Origin: Triglochin maritima
Lineage: Eukaryota > Streptophyta > Magnoliopsida > Alismatales > Juncaginaceae
Reading direction: 5' to 3'
Length of the DNA: 64,000 bases
Assembly: GCA_963682175.1 (NCBI GenBank)
Contig: OY821779.1
Location: forward strand, 3,980,501-4,044,500
Every line of letters begins with the position of its first letter. Within the stretch, counting starts at the first letter, position 1. The notes beneath the pieces are model-generated. The model ran no database searches. It saw nothing but the letters and a program-made list of their open reading frames with translations, and was not told the origin of the DNA. The position numbers were made by a program, and so were the translations under genes. Of this stretch, positions 49,701 through 61,227 are shown piece after piece.

Positions 49701-52700
49701 TCATAAACACATGAAATTGGAAATTATCAGTATTTTGATCTAACACTGCAAAAAACAAAGATTAATGAGAGTATGACATGGAAGTCCTATGAACTGTAGG
49801 TAGGATGTATTAATAATGTAAATATACTTTGCTTCTTTGTCTTCAACTTTTACAGTTTTACAAAGATTACACGTAATATCAAAGAAAAATCCACAGGGAT
49901 CTAAGGTACCAAAATAATTGTGTTCTTTTTTCATCAATATATGAAATGCCAGAGAAAAAAGAATCATGACCCCAGTTAGCAATAATCTCCTCTCTACTGC
50001 TATCACAACGGAAGAAAGAACATAACAAGAAAAATTACCAAGACTGACCTGCCATACAATAGACCGGTGGTGGTTCCCAGCAGCCATCACATACTCGGCA
50101 TATATGAAATCCCAACTGAGTAAACATATGAAGAGACTAATAAGATTATAATTTCAAGTGTTTTTAACTGAAGCTGTGAAGCATGATATGGCTAGGCACC
50201 TAGTCTTCAGAATTGTAAAAGCAAATACTCGTGAAAAAAATTCACCTAAAATTAGTAACACAGACAGAACGTATCCCAGCATCTGCTGCAGCTCGACAAG
50301 CAACAGGAACAACATCCGAAACCTGGCAAAGACATTGAAAATAAAAAGAAGTGTGCATAGTATGTCTGTCTCGAGTTAGCACACAAGCAAAATGAAATGA
50401 AACCATGTTTATTTTCCCAGCTGCCCTGACAGTATATTACAGATTCCAGTAAAAGAAGTACATTAATAAACTGAGCCAGCTACAACAACTTGTTTGTCCA
50501 CTACTTAAGAATCTAAATAAGCAGTTTGAATAGCTTAATATGAGAAAGGTACCACTAAGTCAGCTTTGATTGAGTTTAGCCATTCCACCTCAGCAGCCAA
50601 AATGGAAGCCCTAGGAACCACAGCAGTTTCATGATACTGCATTAGGAAACAAAGATCAGACAATTAAAGAATATAATATCAAAATTATTGTTTCACAATT
50701 GGGTGAAATTATAAGATAGATAAAGTAGCTAATGATTTAAGAGAATTGGCTCAGTAACAGAGGCGTAACATGAGATATTGCAGAAATTACATCAGCAGCT
50801 AATTAAGCCTATAGTTCAAATGACTCAAAACTACCTGTACCAATTTAATAAGGGAAAACATTTTTAGTAATAGGAACTTCAAAAGCCCAGATTTTTAAAG
50901 ACAAATATATCATATACCTTCTCAAGAGAAGCAAGCCGATCCACAGTCAATGCATCAGCTTGTACGGCTCCACAGTCTAGCACATCCTGCATACCTCACC
51001 AGCACAACAAAAAATGTAAACCGAAATACGCAACATGAAAATGTCATCAATCAACAATTAGTTGGTCATGATGGTGTACAGCCAGTATTAAATTTAGCAT
51101 GTTGAGAAAATCTCTTAACATTACTAAACTATAAATCCCTTCAAACCTTGCGAATGAATAAATTAGGAGACTGTATCTCGCTGGTGAAGACAAAGTCAGG
51201 AGCACCAGTAACGACGTGTACATCATGCCCTGCCGCAATTAAATGTCGGACCACCTGCCAAGCCGTCAAATCAAAACCACAAGACAAGACAGCAATTTCT
51301 TAATGTCCTTTAGGACTAAATATGATTCATTGTGATAACTATAATGCAATGTTGTTATAAATAGAAGAAAAAGAGCATATACATGCAAAAACATAACTGG
51401 ACTACACATGTAGGACCTAGATAACACCCACCTGCAAGGCAATCAAATCAAAATCATACCAAGAAGGCAAGAAGAATGACATGTTGGGATCCTTCAGCAT
51501 CAATGTGATTCATTTAGATAACACAGTAACACACTGAACGTCACTGCTGTAATACTACAAGCAAAGATCTTGGCACTTTTACATTAAGTCAATGTGATTC
51601 ATTCAGTTGCATATAATACAACCTCAAAAGTGTTCATAGCAAAGATGATTATGTAAAGATTTAAATTGGACCATGCATCGGCAACAATTACAACAACAAA
51701 TGAGAAGCAAAAAAGGGGCACAGTATCTTCAATGTAATTCATTTCAATGAAACTTATTATATGATAGGTTGTAAAGCTTACAATTGTGCAGTCTGCACTC
51801 TGCAGAGAAATAAAAATAAAACAAGAAAACCACCAGCTATAGGGAAATAGAATCTAAATCTAAAAAGAAACAAATAACATAGTTTTGTGATGCTTCCTCC
51901 TGAATGTAATTCATTTCAATGCATATAATGCAGCATCACCAAAACAGACCACAACATCCATTCATGCAAACAAAATAAACCGATGGCCTCGATGCGAAAT
52001 TATTAAAACACAAATATACCACTGCTTGCAAGCCAATCAAACCAACTTCGCAAACAAAAACCATTCCATGATCCCTTAAGCTTCAATGTGATGTGATTCA
52101 CTTCACCGCCCTACAGTACAACACAATCCACTAAAAAACACAATTCAAACACGAAATTCCACTGCATATCTCCAAACAAACGCTAAAGCACGAACGAGAC
52201 TTGAAATCCCAATTCGACTCACTTTGACAACACAAGCCCGACGAAATCGCACCAAAACAATCATTTATGTACGTTCACAACCAAACTAAAAATCTACACT
52301 CGACAAACCCCAAAACGATGCGAAATAATTAAAACAAAAATGCACCACCACTTGCAAGCAAAGGCGAATCCAGGAGAATGGTGGGTGAGGCAGACGGACT
52401 GGTTCCGTACTGACCGGGAAAATATTTTAATGTTCTTTTTGACTCCTTATTACAATTTAACGTCATCGACATTAAGGACGCTACTTAAAATAAATAAACA
52501 GTAAATAAGAAATATTCTCCAAATTTTTAATACTTTTCCAAACCTCTACTCAAACATCCAAACAACTTTCCTACAATCATTCCATAGAGGTAAAACAACT
52601 ATGGAATCATTTATCTCTTTTTCAATCTCAATAATTAAATGTTTTCATTCTCATTCACGTGATCAAACAAAAATCCAAAATCTAACTAAAATAAAATTTG

Positions 52701-53893
52701 GTCATCAGGGTTGCCCAATTTCTCGTATTGGTAAATCTATTCTTAGTTCTAAACGTTAATCAATCAAAAAATCTTTTTGCACCACAATCATACTTCGTTC
52801 GCAATCACATGATCAATCCTAAAATCATATGATCTCTCAAATCCACATTTCATTCTCATCTCACAACCACTAAATCTAATAAAATTTCCATTATTTTGTT
52901 CGGTTAACACATCACCCAAAGCTAAGCGATGATGGAGATCATATTAGTTAGTTTTCACAATAAAGTAATTTATTTAAAACAAAGACGTCGGATGAGGTTT
53001 TCGGTTGATGGAGAAAGAAAGAAGGCGGGATTTGAGGTTTTGGTGTTAGGAAAATTTAGTAGTGTTTTCATTTTTTGATAGGATTTCGTATTTTTTATTA
53101 TATTATGTTATTGACTTTCTACGTTGGTTATAGTTGTCAACTGACATTGTATGTTACTACGTTGTCTATTTTAATAACCGACGTAGAGTAGGAAGCCCCA
53201 AATTTGACCGGATATGACCCCACCTGCCTTGTATGTGAATCTGCCCCTGCTTGCAAGCCAATCAAAACCAACACCTCCTGATCCCCTAAGCTTCAATGTG
53301 ATTCACGTCAGAACCCTAAAGTTCAACACCACAACGATCACCTCCAAGCACGACACAATGTGCTAAAAATCTACAATTCAAACACGAAATCCCGCAACCA
53401 TCGTTTCAGATCCATTACAACCAAAGCAAACACGCCCAACTGAAAACCTCAAAACGAACGGATTATAGCGTTAGAGAGATGAAACCAATCACCTCGATGA
53501 CGCGAAATAATTGAAACAAAAGTACACCACCACTTGCAAGCCAATCAAACCAACATCACGAACAAAAAACAACACCTCCTGATTCCCTAAGCTTCAATGT
53601 GATTCACATCAGAACCCTAAAGTCCAAGCACGACACAATGTACTCAAAATCCACAATTCAAACACGAAATCCTTCATCCCTTCTCCTCTAGCCATCATTT
53701 CCGTTCCGTTACAACCAAACCAAACATCCCCACCTGAAAACCCCAAAACGAATGGATTATAGCGTTGCATAGATCAAACCATCACCTCGACGACGCGAGT
53801 GGCGTGTCCGAAGCCGTGACCGGTGACGTAGTAGGCGAAGGTGATGTGCTTCTGCGGGACTACCGGAATCTGATCTTCCTCTCCGATCCTCAT
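34779..53893 (-). CDS. ARA1: L-arabinokinase (ARA1), 29 exons
   Basis: Phosphorylates free L-arabinose to L-arabinose-1-phosphate with ATP, salvaging cell-wall sugar in the cytosol. Exons in coding order: 53893-53786, 51254-51147, 50986-50918, 50636-50553, 50322-50246, 50115-50049, 49690-49633, 49532-49465, 49387-49325, 49173-49120, 49005-48903, 48813-48704, 48567-48457, 46284-46228, 45742-45570, 45465-45297, 45015-44932, 44544-44419, 44318-44188, 44089-44008, 42448-42361, 39132-39089, 39002-38907, 38812-38736, 38312-38094, 37815-37650, 36810-36739, 35723-35520, 34913-34779. They total 3,003 nt, 1,000 aa. Residues 1-375 are glycosyltransferase-like ([17 protein letters not shown] at the N-terminus, [20 protein letters not shown]). 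The rest is a GHMP kinase: [19 protein letters not shown] (about 500), ATP loop [16 protein letters not shown] (about 640), [16 protein letters not shown] (about 685) and [16 protein letters not shown] (about 935). All junctions keep frame, so it appears intact. Arabidopsis ARA1 has 1,039 aa by memory. Confidence 0.95.
39399..41072. mobile_element. Large foldback DNA transposon in an arabinokinase intron
   Basis: It lies inside the 3.2 kb intron between exons 42448-42361 and 39132-39089. Outer ends are GGGGGTGTTTGT and its complement ACAAACACCCCC. Within it, about 39825-40230 and 40257-40695 are reverse complements over roughly 400 bases at an estimated three-quarters identity, meeting near 40243. 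A TAT trinucleotide flanks both ends, but I cannot be sure it is a target duplication. No transposase is visible. The superfamily is uncertain. Confidence 0.82.
42598..43230. repeat. Tandem duplication in an arabinokinase intron
   Basis: About 42605-42860 and 42872-43225 are direct copies: both hold AAATCATTAAAGATGTACAA, TCTCATGGCTTTGCAGTCTG, ACGTACTGCAAGTGTAATAT and TTAGCCATCAGTCCACT in order. The second copy has about 90 extra bases (43028-43140) absent from the first. It lies between exons 44089-44008 and 42448-42361. Confidence 0.9.
43162..43416. repeat. Possible small inverted-end element
   Basis: Begins TGTAATATCCCGCC and ends with GGGGTGTTACA, the complementary-type ends found in many small plant repeats. 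Its left end coincides with part of the tandem duplication. The identity is uncertain. Confidence 0.35.
47050..47540 (-). pseudogene. U2 snRNA retropseudogene, interrupted by a LINE
   Basis: Read on the minus strand from 47523, the sequence follows the U2 5' end (TTTCTCGGCCTTTTGGCTAAGATCAAG), which I describe rather than align in full, then the TTAATATCTGATACGTGGGC part. After the LINE it continues with GATATTAAATTAATTTTTTG, the Sm-site region. It then stops and runs into an A-rich tail on the minus strand. A 16-bp direct repeat ATGAATGCCTATTTCT flanks the whole (47050-47065 and 47525-47540), a target duplication. The branch-point recognition GUAGUA of U2 reads CTAGTA. The 3' stem-loops are missing, and no plant snRNA upstream element is seen above 47540. 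It is therefore a processed copy, not a gene. Confidence 0.88.
47131..47433 (+). mobile_element. 5'-truncated RTE LINE inserted in the U2 pseudogene
   Basis: It encodes the last part of the RTE polyprotein ([37 protein letters not shown]) and ends in GTTGTTGTTGTTG. It is flanked by an 18-bp duplication TATCATGTGAGCCGATGG (47113-47130 and 47434-47451), which is U2 sequence. The 5' 60 bases contain a partly repeated and inverted short piece of the same 3' region (47131-47215), suggesting a twin-priming-like rearrangement. Confidence 0.92.
47571..48005. repeat. GAACCGG-rich element with inverted ends (MITE-like)
   Basis: Left TTTTAGAACCGAACCGGAC and right complement TTTTAAACCGGACCGGAC form inverted ends about 430 bases apart. 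GGTTGAACCGG and AACCGGTTGAACC motifs are clustered at both sub-termini. No clear target duplication was identified. It lies in the same arabinokinase intron as the U2 pseudogene. Confidence 0.65.
51255..53785. repeat. First arabinokinase intron with internal repeats
   Basis: A module with CGAAATAATTAAAACAAAAAT, CACCACTTGCAAGCCAATCAA, CTAAGCTTCAATGTGATTCA and CAATTCAAACACGAAAT occurs about three to four times (near 51995-52170, 52310-52360 plus 53250-53400, and 53505-53680). The intron therefore grew partly by local duplication. A hAT element interrupts one copy. Confidence 0.8.
52359..53249. mobile_element. Non-autonomous hAT element in the first arabinokinase intron
   Basis: Left end CAAAGGCGAATCCAG and right complement CAGGGGCAGATTCAC are imperfect inverted repeats. 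They are flanked by a perfect 8-bp duplication CTTGCAAG (52351-52358 and 53250-53257). No transposase reading frame is visible in the 891-bp body. Confidence 0.88.
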
Positions 53894-55000
53894 CTTCTCC
53901 CCCAAATCCACGCTTAGAGGACGACGAAGAAGAATATGAAGAAGTAGAAGAAGAGAATGTTAGGATGGGGAGTGTTGGGAGCGTCGGATTGTGGTTGGAC
54001 GGTTGGATTTGGTTCTGCGGGTTTTGCAGGTTTCTGTTGTGATGCGGATAGGAACGGGTTAAGCTGAGCAGAATTTGGAAGGATGCGATAACTGGAAGGG
54101 TAGTTTTGGAAGTTTGGTTGGTGTGTACTGTGTTTTTTGGGTGTTTTGGAGTTTGAATTGGGATTTTAGGATCTTATCCACTTGGAAACTTCATAATTCT
54201 CACAAAGTTCTGTTTTTGGGCCCCTTGCTAAGAATGACCGTAGGGAAATTATTTTGAATCATGTGAAAAGAAACTTCAAAGACTATATAGTATATACTCA
54301 TCGCCCTTGTGGTTATGGGTGGACGAGGTTATCACGTAAATTGATGTTAATAAAATTTTGAGGGTAATAGTTCATTCCTCTTATGTATATTATAGAGGTA
54401 ATATTATTTGAAATTAAAAAAATAAATTATAACTATCTAGATGAAATTAGATTCCAAGCAGAGATTGATGGAGTAGTCATATCACCTTATACGAGGAATT
54501 GACAATAATTGGTCATTCTAAATAATCATTCCATTTGTAAAAGTCCACACCAACGTATAAATGGAATTGAAAACGAAATTGTGATTTCACTCTCTTGATG
54601 TTTGCATAACAAAGCACCATTAAGTTAAAGTGACACAACAAGTCGATAACTCTGATACCACATGAAATTATACCCCACGACTTACAATACCAGTCAAAAA
54701 AAATCAAATACAACCCGTATTGTCGACATTTGATAGGTGATATAGGAAGCCCATTTGTTGTTCTTGGAGGTAGTGTTACATCACAAAAACTTCAAGTGAA
54801 ACAAGACAACACGTCCAACTATATATTTTTAGCACTATGTTGGACCACCATTTCTTTTCTCTACATTCATGACCACAAACCAAACAAAAGATAAAAGACA
54901 TGCAGCAATTCACGCACCACATAATTTCTGATTCATTACAGCCTCTCCATAACCCACCCAAAATTGCATGACCATGCATTACATGTTCGTTATCACAATA
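53894..55000. other. Spacer between the arabinokinase and MBD genes
   Basis: The arabinokinase 5' UTR and promoter lie in the first few hundred bases, with a GA-rich leader near 53900-53960. The MBD 3' UTR lies at the right end. Both genes read leftwards. No other gene was recognised. Confidence 0.45.
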
Positions 55001-56305
55001 TCAGTTACCACCAAAAGTTGCATTGATGGGATCATAAGCCTCTTCAATCTTGATCGACAGTGAAACAAGAATCCCGCTTTGATTCAATAGTTCTGCAGAA
55101 GGCTTGATGGGATCATAAGTCTCTTCGATCTTGATTGATGGTGAAACACGAAGCCCACTTTGGTTAAATTGTTCTGCAGAAGGTTTGAGTGCTTTTACTT
55201 TCTTTTTCTTCACGGGTGGATTTAATTGTTCTGCAGAAGGCTTAAGTGCTTTTGCTTTCCTTTTCTTCTTCACAGGTGGTTCAGAAGGCGAGGGTGTGAA
55301 GGCCTGCAGAGCGGTATTGTTGCTCTCAGTGTTGGATAGAGAGGCAGTGTTACCTGAAATGGTATTTGTTTTTGCTGCCTTAGGTTTGGTTGATTTTTTC
55401 TTCTTTCTTGCCAGGATTGGTTTAGCGGGCGATGACAATTCGGCAGTTGTTGATATGTTAGCTGGTCCTATCTGCAGAGCTGGAGGTGTAGCTGGATCCA
55501 TCCAAGATAGAGGGTCCACTGCAAGCAAAGAAAATATGTAAAAACAAGAGTAAAGGCTTGGCAGTTTTAGCAATCATGGAGTTCTTTATAACATCACTTT
55601 CAGTTTTGTTGAGATATGATAAAGTAGCAGCTCAACAATTCTCTTGAAAAACAGCTTGTTCCAATAATACAGGGGATGACTTCCAAAGGCTAAATAATTA
55701 CCCTTCTGTTCTGTTGATCTTCTGAAAGTTAAGATTTATATAAATAAAAGGAAAATTGTATGCAGCAAGCATTCAAGGTACTATTTGAATGTACTATACC
55801 AGAAAGTGCATATTAGTTGCTTTGTGTCATGTGGACATTACCAGTCAGTTAAAAACTTAAAGTGAACATGTGTTTATTGTTCTTTTACTAATTATCTTCT
55901 GCACAATCAAGGATGATAACAGTTGGGACATGAAAACAGTCTAAAATTGTACGGGAAATATCACACTCAAAGTGTTTCAGCATCTATCAGATTCACCAAG
56001 CTTTTCTGTACCTTCAGTAGGCTGTAGAGGTCTCGGCCTTCTTCCTCGGTGAGTATGGCTGTAAGCGTTGACCCCCTGATAACCTCTCTTCCTGACATAG
56101 TTTTCCTGAAGAGGACTCGGAATCTTGAATGAAAATTTAGACATGTCTGTGCCTTCATTCATGTATTCAGGATGTTTAAGCAAATACCTGCAGTATAATA
56201 CATAAAAGGGGTTTAAATCTGAAAAAAAGGAGTAGAGCACTGGTCTCGATCCGACAAATTAAAAGGGCATATTTTCTCTGCATATAGACTATGTAGTTGA
56301 TAATA

Positions 56306-56342
<37 letters not shown>

Positions 56343-57499
56343 AAATATCAAAATATCAAAATCGCATGGAAAGATAATAAGAAGAATAACACACTAGCGA
56401 TGCATTTTGCACAATATAGCTTACTTCTGAATCTCAACCCGAGAGCGCAGCCTCTTTCCAGAAGGAGAAATATAATATCTGAAATCGAATGGGGCATACA
56501 AAAGCAATAATTTTAGTTTGTAAACTCAAAAAATCACGCAATTTTTAATCTTCATAGCCCATGTCGAAAATATTAAACCAATGGTAGACTTCAGCTATTG
56601 TTTTTCTCTCACCGTCAATTCCATATCAAGCACTATGCTATCAATATATAATTAATGCAAGCATGATACACACATGAAAGAAAAAACAGTCGATTGATAG
56701 ATATTACAAGATCTCAGATTGTATAACAAATATATGGTATTTTCCCCATAATTTCTATCTACATCTAATTTGAACACAAAACCATTCCTTTCTCTTGATA
56801 GAAACATCGAACATGTACTGGATATAAAGTAATTTTTTAAAAGCTCCCCTGAGCAAAAAAGAAACGAAGGCTAATGCGAAAATGATAAATTATCCCCAAA
56901 AGTAAAGGATGAAAAAAAGAAGCATACATGTCAGCAAATCGTACACTTCCTTCACCTCTGATTCGCATTACTCTTTCCCAACCAGGTGGGGGTTGGGCAA
57001 TATTGGGTTTATCGATCGCCCAAAGTGTGCTGCCATCTGGCATAATATCAGGTGGATCCGCACAACAAACATTTGAGTGCCACTCATAAGCTCTTTCACA
57101 ATAAAACGGTTTCTCCAAGAAACTTTCTCGTATTTCTTCGTACTTCTCTTTGGACGGAACAAGTCTCCATTTCATACAATTGGCGCATTGGACTGTATAT
57201 ACCCCTATGGAAGGCAGAACTTTAGTAGAAGAATCTGAAACTGGGAAACTGGGGAAGGATGTTGCACCAAATCTGGTGGGATCAACGCCCGGTCCGGCTT
57301 CTACAACTGCATCATTAATTGCAGGATCGTAGAGTACCAACTGATTTGAGGCATTTTCAGCAGGCAAAGTGTCACTATACTCCTTATCTAAAGGAACAAT
57401 GTCCAATGCTCGGTTGCAACTTGTTTTTGAGCAACTTTGAGAGTTGGGCTGTTCATCGTTAATGTTTACAGTGTCTAGAGAAGGGCCGGACTGCATCAT
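55001..57499 (-). CDS. CW-type zinc finger and methyl-CpG-binding-domain protein
   Basis: Exons in coding order 57499-56928, 56478-56425, 56187-56012 and 55518-55001 total 1,320 nt (439 aa) in frame. Residues 101-152 are a CW zinc finger (VQCANCMKWRLVP, FYCERAYEWHSNVCC), which in other proteins reads histone H3K4 methylation. Residues about 168-240 are the MBD (PPPGWERVMRIRGEGSVRFA, YYISPSGKRLRSRVEIQKYL, FSFKIPSP). The last exon is Lys/Ser-rich with nuclear-localisation-like KKKRKAK clusters and ends DPINATFGGN. This is the plant MBD1/2/4/12 type; MBD2-like is my best guess. Many such plant MBDs do not bind methylated DNA strongly. The C-terminal part shows internal repeats. It probably acts in the nucleus. 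Confidence 0.92.
55029..55290 (-). repeat. Coding tandem repeats in the MBD C-terminus
   Basis: An 81-bp unit at about 55028-55105 and 55109-55187 encodes KPSAE(L/Q)xNQSG...SIKIEE(A/T)YDPI twice. A further related unit (LKPSAEQ plus PPVKKK(R/K)) repeats at 55185-55280. The reading frame is preserved throughout. Confidence 0.85.
56308..56365. repeat. TA microsatellite and CAAAATAT repeat
   Basis: An (AT)n run of about 17 units is followed by three CAAAATAT units. It lies in the MBD intron between exons 56478-56425 and 56187-56012. Confidence 0.9.
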
Positions 57500-58700
57500 C
57501 TGTCTTAGCTCGGATCACTACAAATCAGATTATAAAATAACAGAAGAAACTTCTCACAAGAAAACTGTGAAAGTGTTGCATTTCATGTTATCTGCAGAGA
57601 TTCCAGAAAACAGTGTTAATATTTTTGCACTTATGCCATCCCTCCCACTATAAATGCACAACGAATGACTAAAATGCGCATTACAGAGTTCGCTTTTTTC
57701 GATTTTCAATTTCTAGACATGCTTCTAATTCCACCCTAGCTTGGATTCACAAATTGGCAGCCCTTGAACTATCGTATCGGTAGTAACATAATAATAAAAA
57801 TTGCATACCAATATTAAGAATTGAAGAAACATCAGTTTTTAACCCAGTAAGAGCAACCAAGTAAGTACAGAGTAGTTCTAGATAAAACATTATCACCCAG
57901 AAAGCAAGGGTTTTCCACTTTTCCCGAAACTATTATTAGTGGGAAAGAGAAACCGCTTCGAAATGTTTTACCACGAAATCAGATCTCCGTAATGACTAAA
58001 AACCACTACCTTATATCTTCCTAGAACAATTTCGATAATCAGAACCAAGAAAGATCTACAAACATCAATGCAAATGATTACCTGATTTCCTCATTCTTAC
58101 CATAATATTATGGTAAGACTTTGTTTTTTAAACGATAATCTGTGTTGTAAATGTCATTTTTAGGGCCAACAAATGGTGTCTACTTACTAAAGCAAATATA
58201 AGGACAGAACAAAACGAGCTTTAACGACCAAAACCAAACATTCTCGCAGAAACAGAGATCGACAAATATTTTTACCTTTTACTAAAAAAACAAAACCGAT
58301 CGTTTAAAATAGTATTGGGTATCACCAGAACATGCCAAAAACAACAAAAAATAAGAATCCTCTGGCACGTGTAAATGTACCACCTGATCCTCTTTTATAA
58401 CTGCTATTTGACATTGAACTTAAAAAAACAGCAGAAAAAAAAAAGTAAACAAAAGCAAGAAAAGATGGGTTGATCTTCGAAACTTTTGAAAGAGCACAAT
58501 GCGGGTCGGTACAGTAGGAGAAAGATCAAAGGTGAAATGCTGCTACCAAGTACGAGGATGGAGTTGGTCGAAGGGAGAGTTTTGGGTTCTCTCCGGCGAG
58601 GTGGTTCATGTGATGAGTGGGTGATTTGGGAGTTGGGACTGTGATGGGAGTGGTGGAAAGTGGAGAGGCGTCGGGTTCGAGACGTGGAGTCGACAGAGAT
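57500..58700 (-). promoter_or_regulatory. 5' UTR intron and promoter region of the MBD gene (inferred)
   Basis: No coding exon of a known family lies above 57499 on the minus strand. The GC-richer, pyrimidine-biased stretch near 58490-58690 (minus-strand sense) resembles a leader exon, with an intron down to about 57510. Exact start and splice sites were not determined. Confidence 0.4.
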
Positions 58701-59800
58701 GAGAGTAGAATTCGTACGTTTTTTAATTTTCGGTTGTTTGGACAATAATTTAAGGAGAAAAAGGAATAGAAAAGTTTTTTTTTTTTGAGAAATCATTCTA
58801 TACCCAAGATGAGTTCTCGTACAATGTTAAAAATGACACAATGTTAAAAATGGACAACGGAAAAAAGTTAAATTTTGTTTATTTTTTCTAAAATGTTAAA
58901 AATGAAAAAACATGGTTAAAAGAGCATATGTATTTTGGTAATGCGATATTATATTTTTCTTTTCTTTGTCTTCTAACTTATTTGTATCCAAACAAGATAA
59001 ATAAATACAATTTCTCTTTATCTTCTATCCATTTTTTTTCTTTTATCTACTTTTCTCTCATTCATTATTATCCAAACATACCATAAAGGTGAGTTAACGA
59101 CGGAATTTGTTTTCATGTATATCATTTCGAGGACATTTACAAATCCATTATTTGATTTTGTTGAAAGAACTTTGGAATTTTCAAATTCCATGTACATGTT
59201 AAAATCAACGTTACAATGATGTGTGGTTGCATGTATACATAATAAAAAAAGATTGATCATAAATACATCAAAATCAACTCTTGAGTTTTGTAATAGTGTC
59301 TCAACACATATGTCAAAAAAAGATAAGTCAACAAAATATTACAAACAAATTCTTGAGTTTTCTAATTTTTAGAACATAATATGTCACAAGATATGCAAAT
59401 CTAAATCACCAATATAAAAAACTTTTCTTTCTCAATTGGGAGTTCCTTTAGAAATCATAGTTATTTTTCATTTTTCATAAACAAAACACAAGCCTAAGCG
59501 TTGTTCCTCGTTCAAGTCGCTTAAAGGGTAGAATCCTCAAATACCGTTAAAACAACCAAATTCTTTCTTTTTCCCATCAAATTCGAGACGAGGAGTGGAC
59601 AGAGATAAGAGTAGAATTCGTACGTTTTTTTAATGTGATTGGTTAACCAGTTAAGACGAGAAATAGATAGAAAAAAAGAGTTAAATTTTTGGTTGTTTGG
59701 ACAATAATTTAAGGAGAAAAAGGAATAGAAAAGAAAAGGAAAGTTAAATTTTGTTTATTTTTTCTAAAATGCTAAAAATGAAATAACATGGTTAAAATAA
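58678..59800. repeat. Direct duplication upstream of the MBD gene
   Basis: Stretches at 58678-58780 plus 58862-58918 recur at 59583-59795. They share GAGTAGAATTCGTACGTTTTTT, then TTGTTTGGACAATAATTTAA, GGAGAAAAAGGAATAGAAAA and AAGTTAAATTTTGTTTATTTT, in the same orientation. The intervening 0.7 kb is AT-rich with no gene. Confidence 0.85.
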
Positions 59801-60914
59801 CATAAGTATTTTAGTCTTTTTTTCCCATCAATATTGCTCAAAACTTGGTCTTTTTTTTCTTTTGCATTAAGTAAAAGAAGATATCTCATGGGTCTTTTCA
59901 ACTCTTTTATTTTCAGTCAACTTAAGACTTCTTTTCTTTTTGCATGAAGTAAAAGAAGATATTTCCTTCACGTTTTCAACTCCTGTATTTTCAATCTTTT
60001 GTGCTTCCCTAAATTTGTTAAAATCAATCACATCATCCCAACTTTACTTTTCAACACCCTCTTTTTATGGTTTCACCGCATTCAATTGTAGCTCAATATT
60101 TGACACATGAATCCACAATCCAATTCAGTCTCATCTTCTATCAGACCCTCTTGGCAATGCGCGTTACTGCTAAGATAAACAAATCCAACAGTAAACAAAT
60201 CCAACAATAAAGTTAATAATATTAGAAAAATGAATGCATTTGTACCTTTAAAAGAAAAAAGGGGAAACTGCAAAACATGGCCAAATTAAGGATTTGACAA
60301 AGGCGTTCAACCATTTCGCGACCAAAAATGCAAACATACACAGAGCATTGACAATTCTTGACTATAAGTTCACGGTTCCTGAATTTGTAACAGAATGGTT
60401 ATCCTAGTGACTGAAACAAAATGACAAAACAAATTGTTAACTGTATTGGCTACATTTTCCAACTCAGCTAAGATTTGACATACCAATCTGTAATTTCTTG
60501 GTCGCAGTCAAAACTGAACACATTGACAAGCAATAGAATAATCTTGCACGGAACAATGTCCAAAAGCCAGAATTATTTAGCCATCAACCGAACAAACTCT
60601 CAAATATGACCTGCGTGATGGTTATCATTCAGCAATAAATGGAAAGAAACAAGTGAATTAGCAAAAGTTTGACTAGCTTCAACTAATGCCTACACACAAC
60701 ATTCCGGAGGATCAGGGTTCTACCAAATGATATGTTGCCTCGAATTCAATACCACAATTTATTCATGATCTATGTTCAGCCGAGTTGTTGCCCCTGCGGG
60801 CTGCACATGGTCGCCTAGGCGTGCAGTATAGGCGGCTGCACAACGATGACTAGTTTTTCTAGCCGTTGTTGGTTGCTATTGTAGCAGGAGATAAGATTAG
60901 AAGAAGATATGGTG

Positions 60915-61050
60915 GTTGGGTTAGGGTTTGGGAGAGAGGGTGGCTGGGTTAGGGTTTGGAGAAGAGAGGGTGGGTTAGGGTTTGGAGAAGAGAGGGTGGC
61001 TGGGTTAGGGTTTGAGGAGAGAGGGTTATATAGTGAGTGGTTTTAGGGTT
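60915..61050 (+). repeat. Tandem repeat containing GGGTTAGGGTTTGG
   Basis: Four diverged units of about 30-40 bases each contain GGTTAGGGTTTGGAGAAGAGAGGGTGGCT or a shortened form. The TTAGGGTTT core resembles the plant telomere repeat but is not a pure TTTAGGG array. Confidence 0.8.
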
Positions 61051-61227
61051 TAGGGGTGATGCAATCTTGGCCATTTGTTTTCTTCTTTTTTCTTTACCCC
61101 CTACCCTACCTCTCTTCCATTCCTATAAATTCCTAGTGAGTTGGTGATTTAAGTTTCTTTTTTATGCTCAAACATGTAACATTTTTTTCTATATTTTATT
61201 TGTTCTTGTATTTTCCCTAATTGTTTT

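Noticed and set aside
58404..58796. Minus-strand frame of 130 codons upstream of the MBD gene
   Set aside because: Low-complexity Phe/Leu/Ser composition caused by a pyrimidine-rich leader and a T-run; no similarity recognised.
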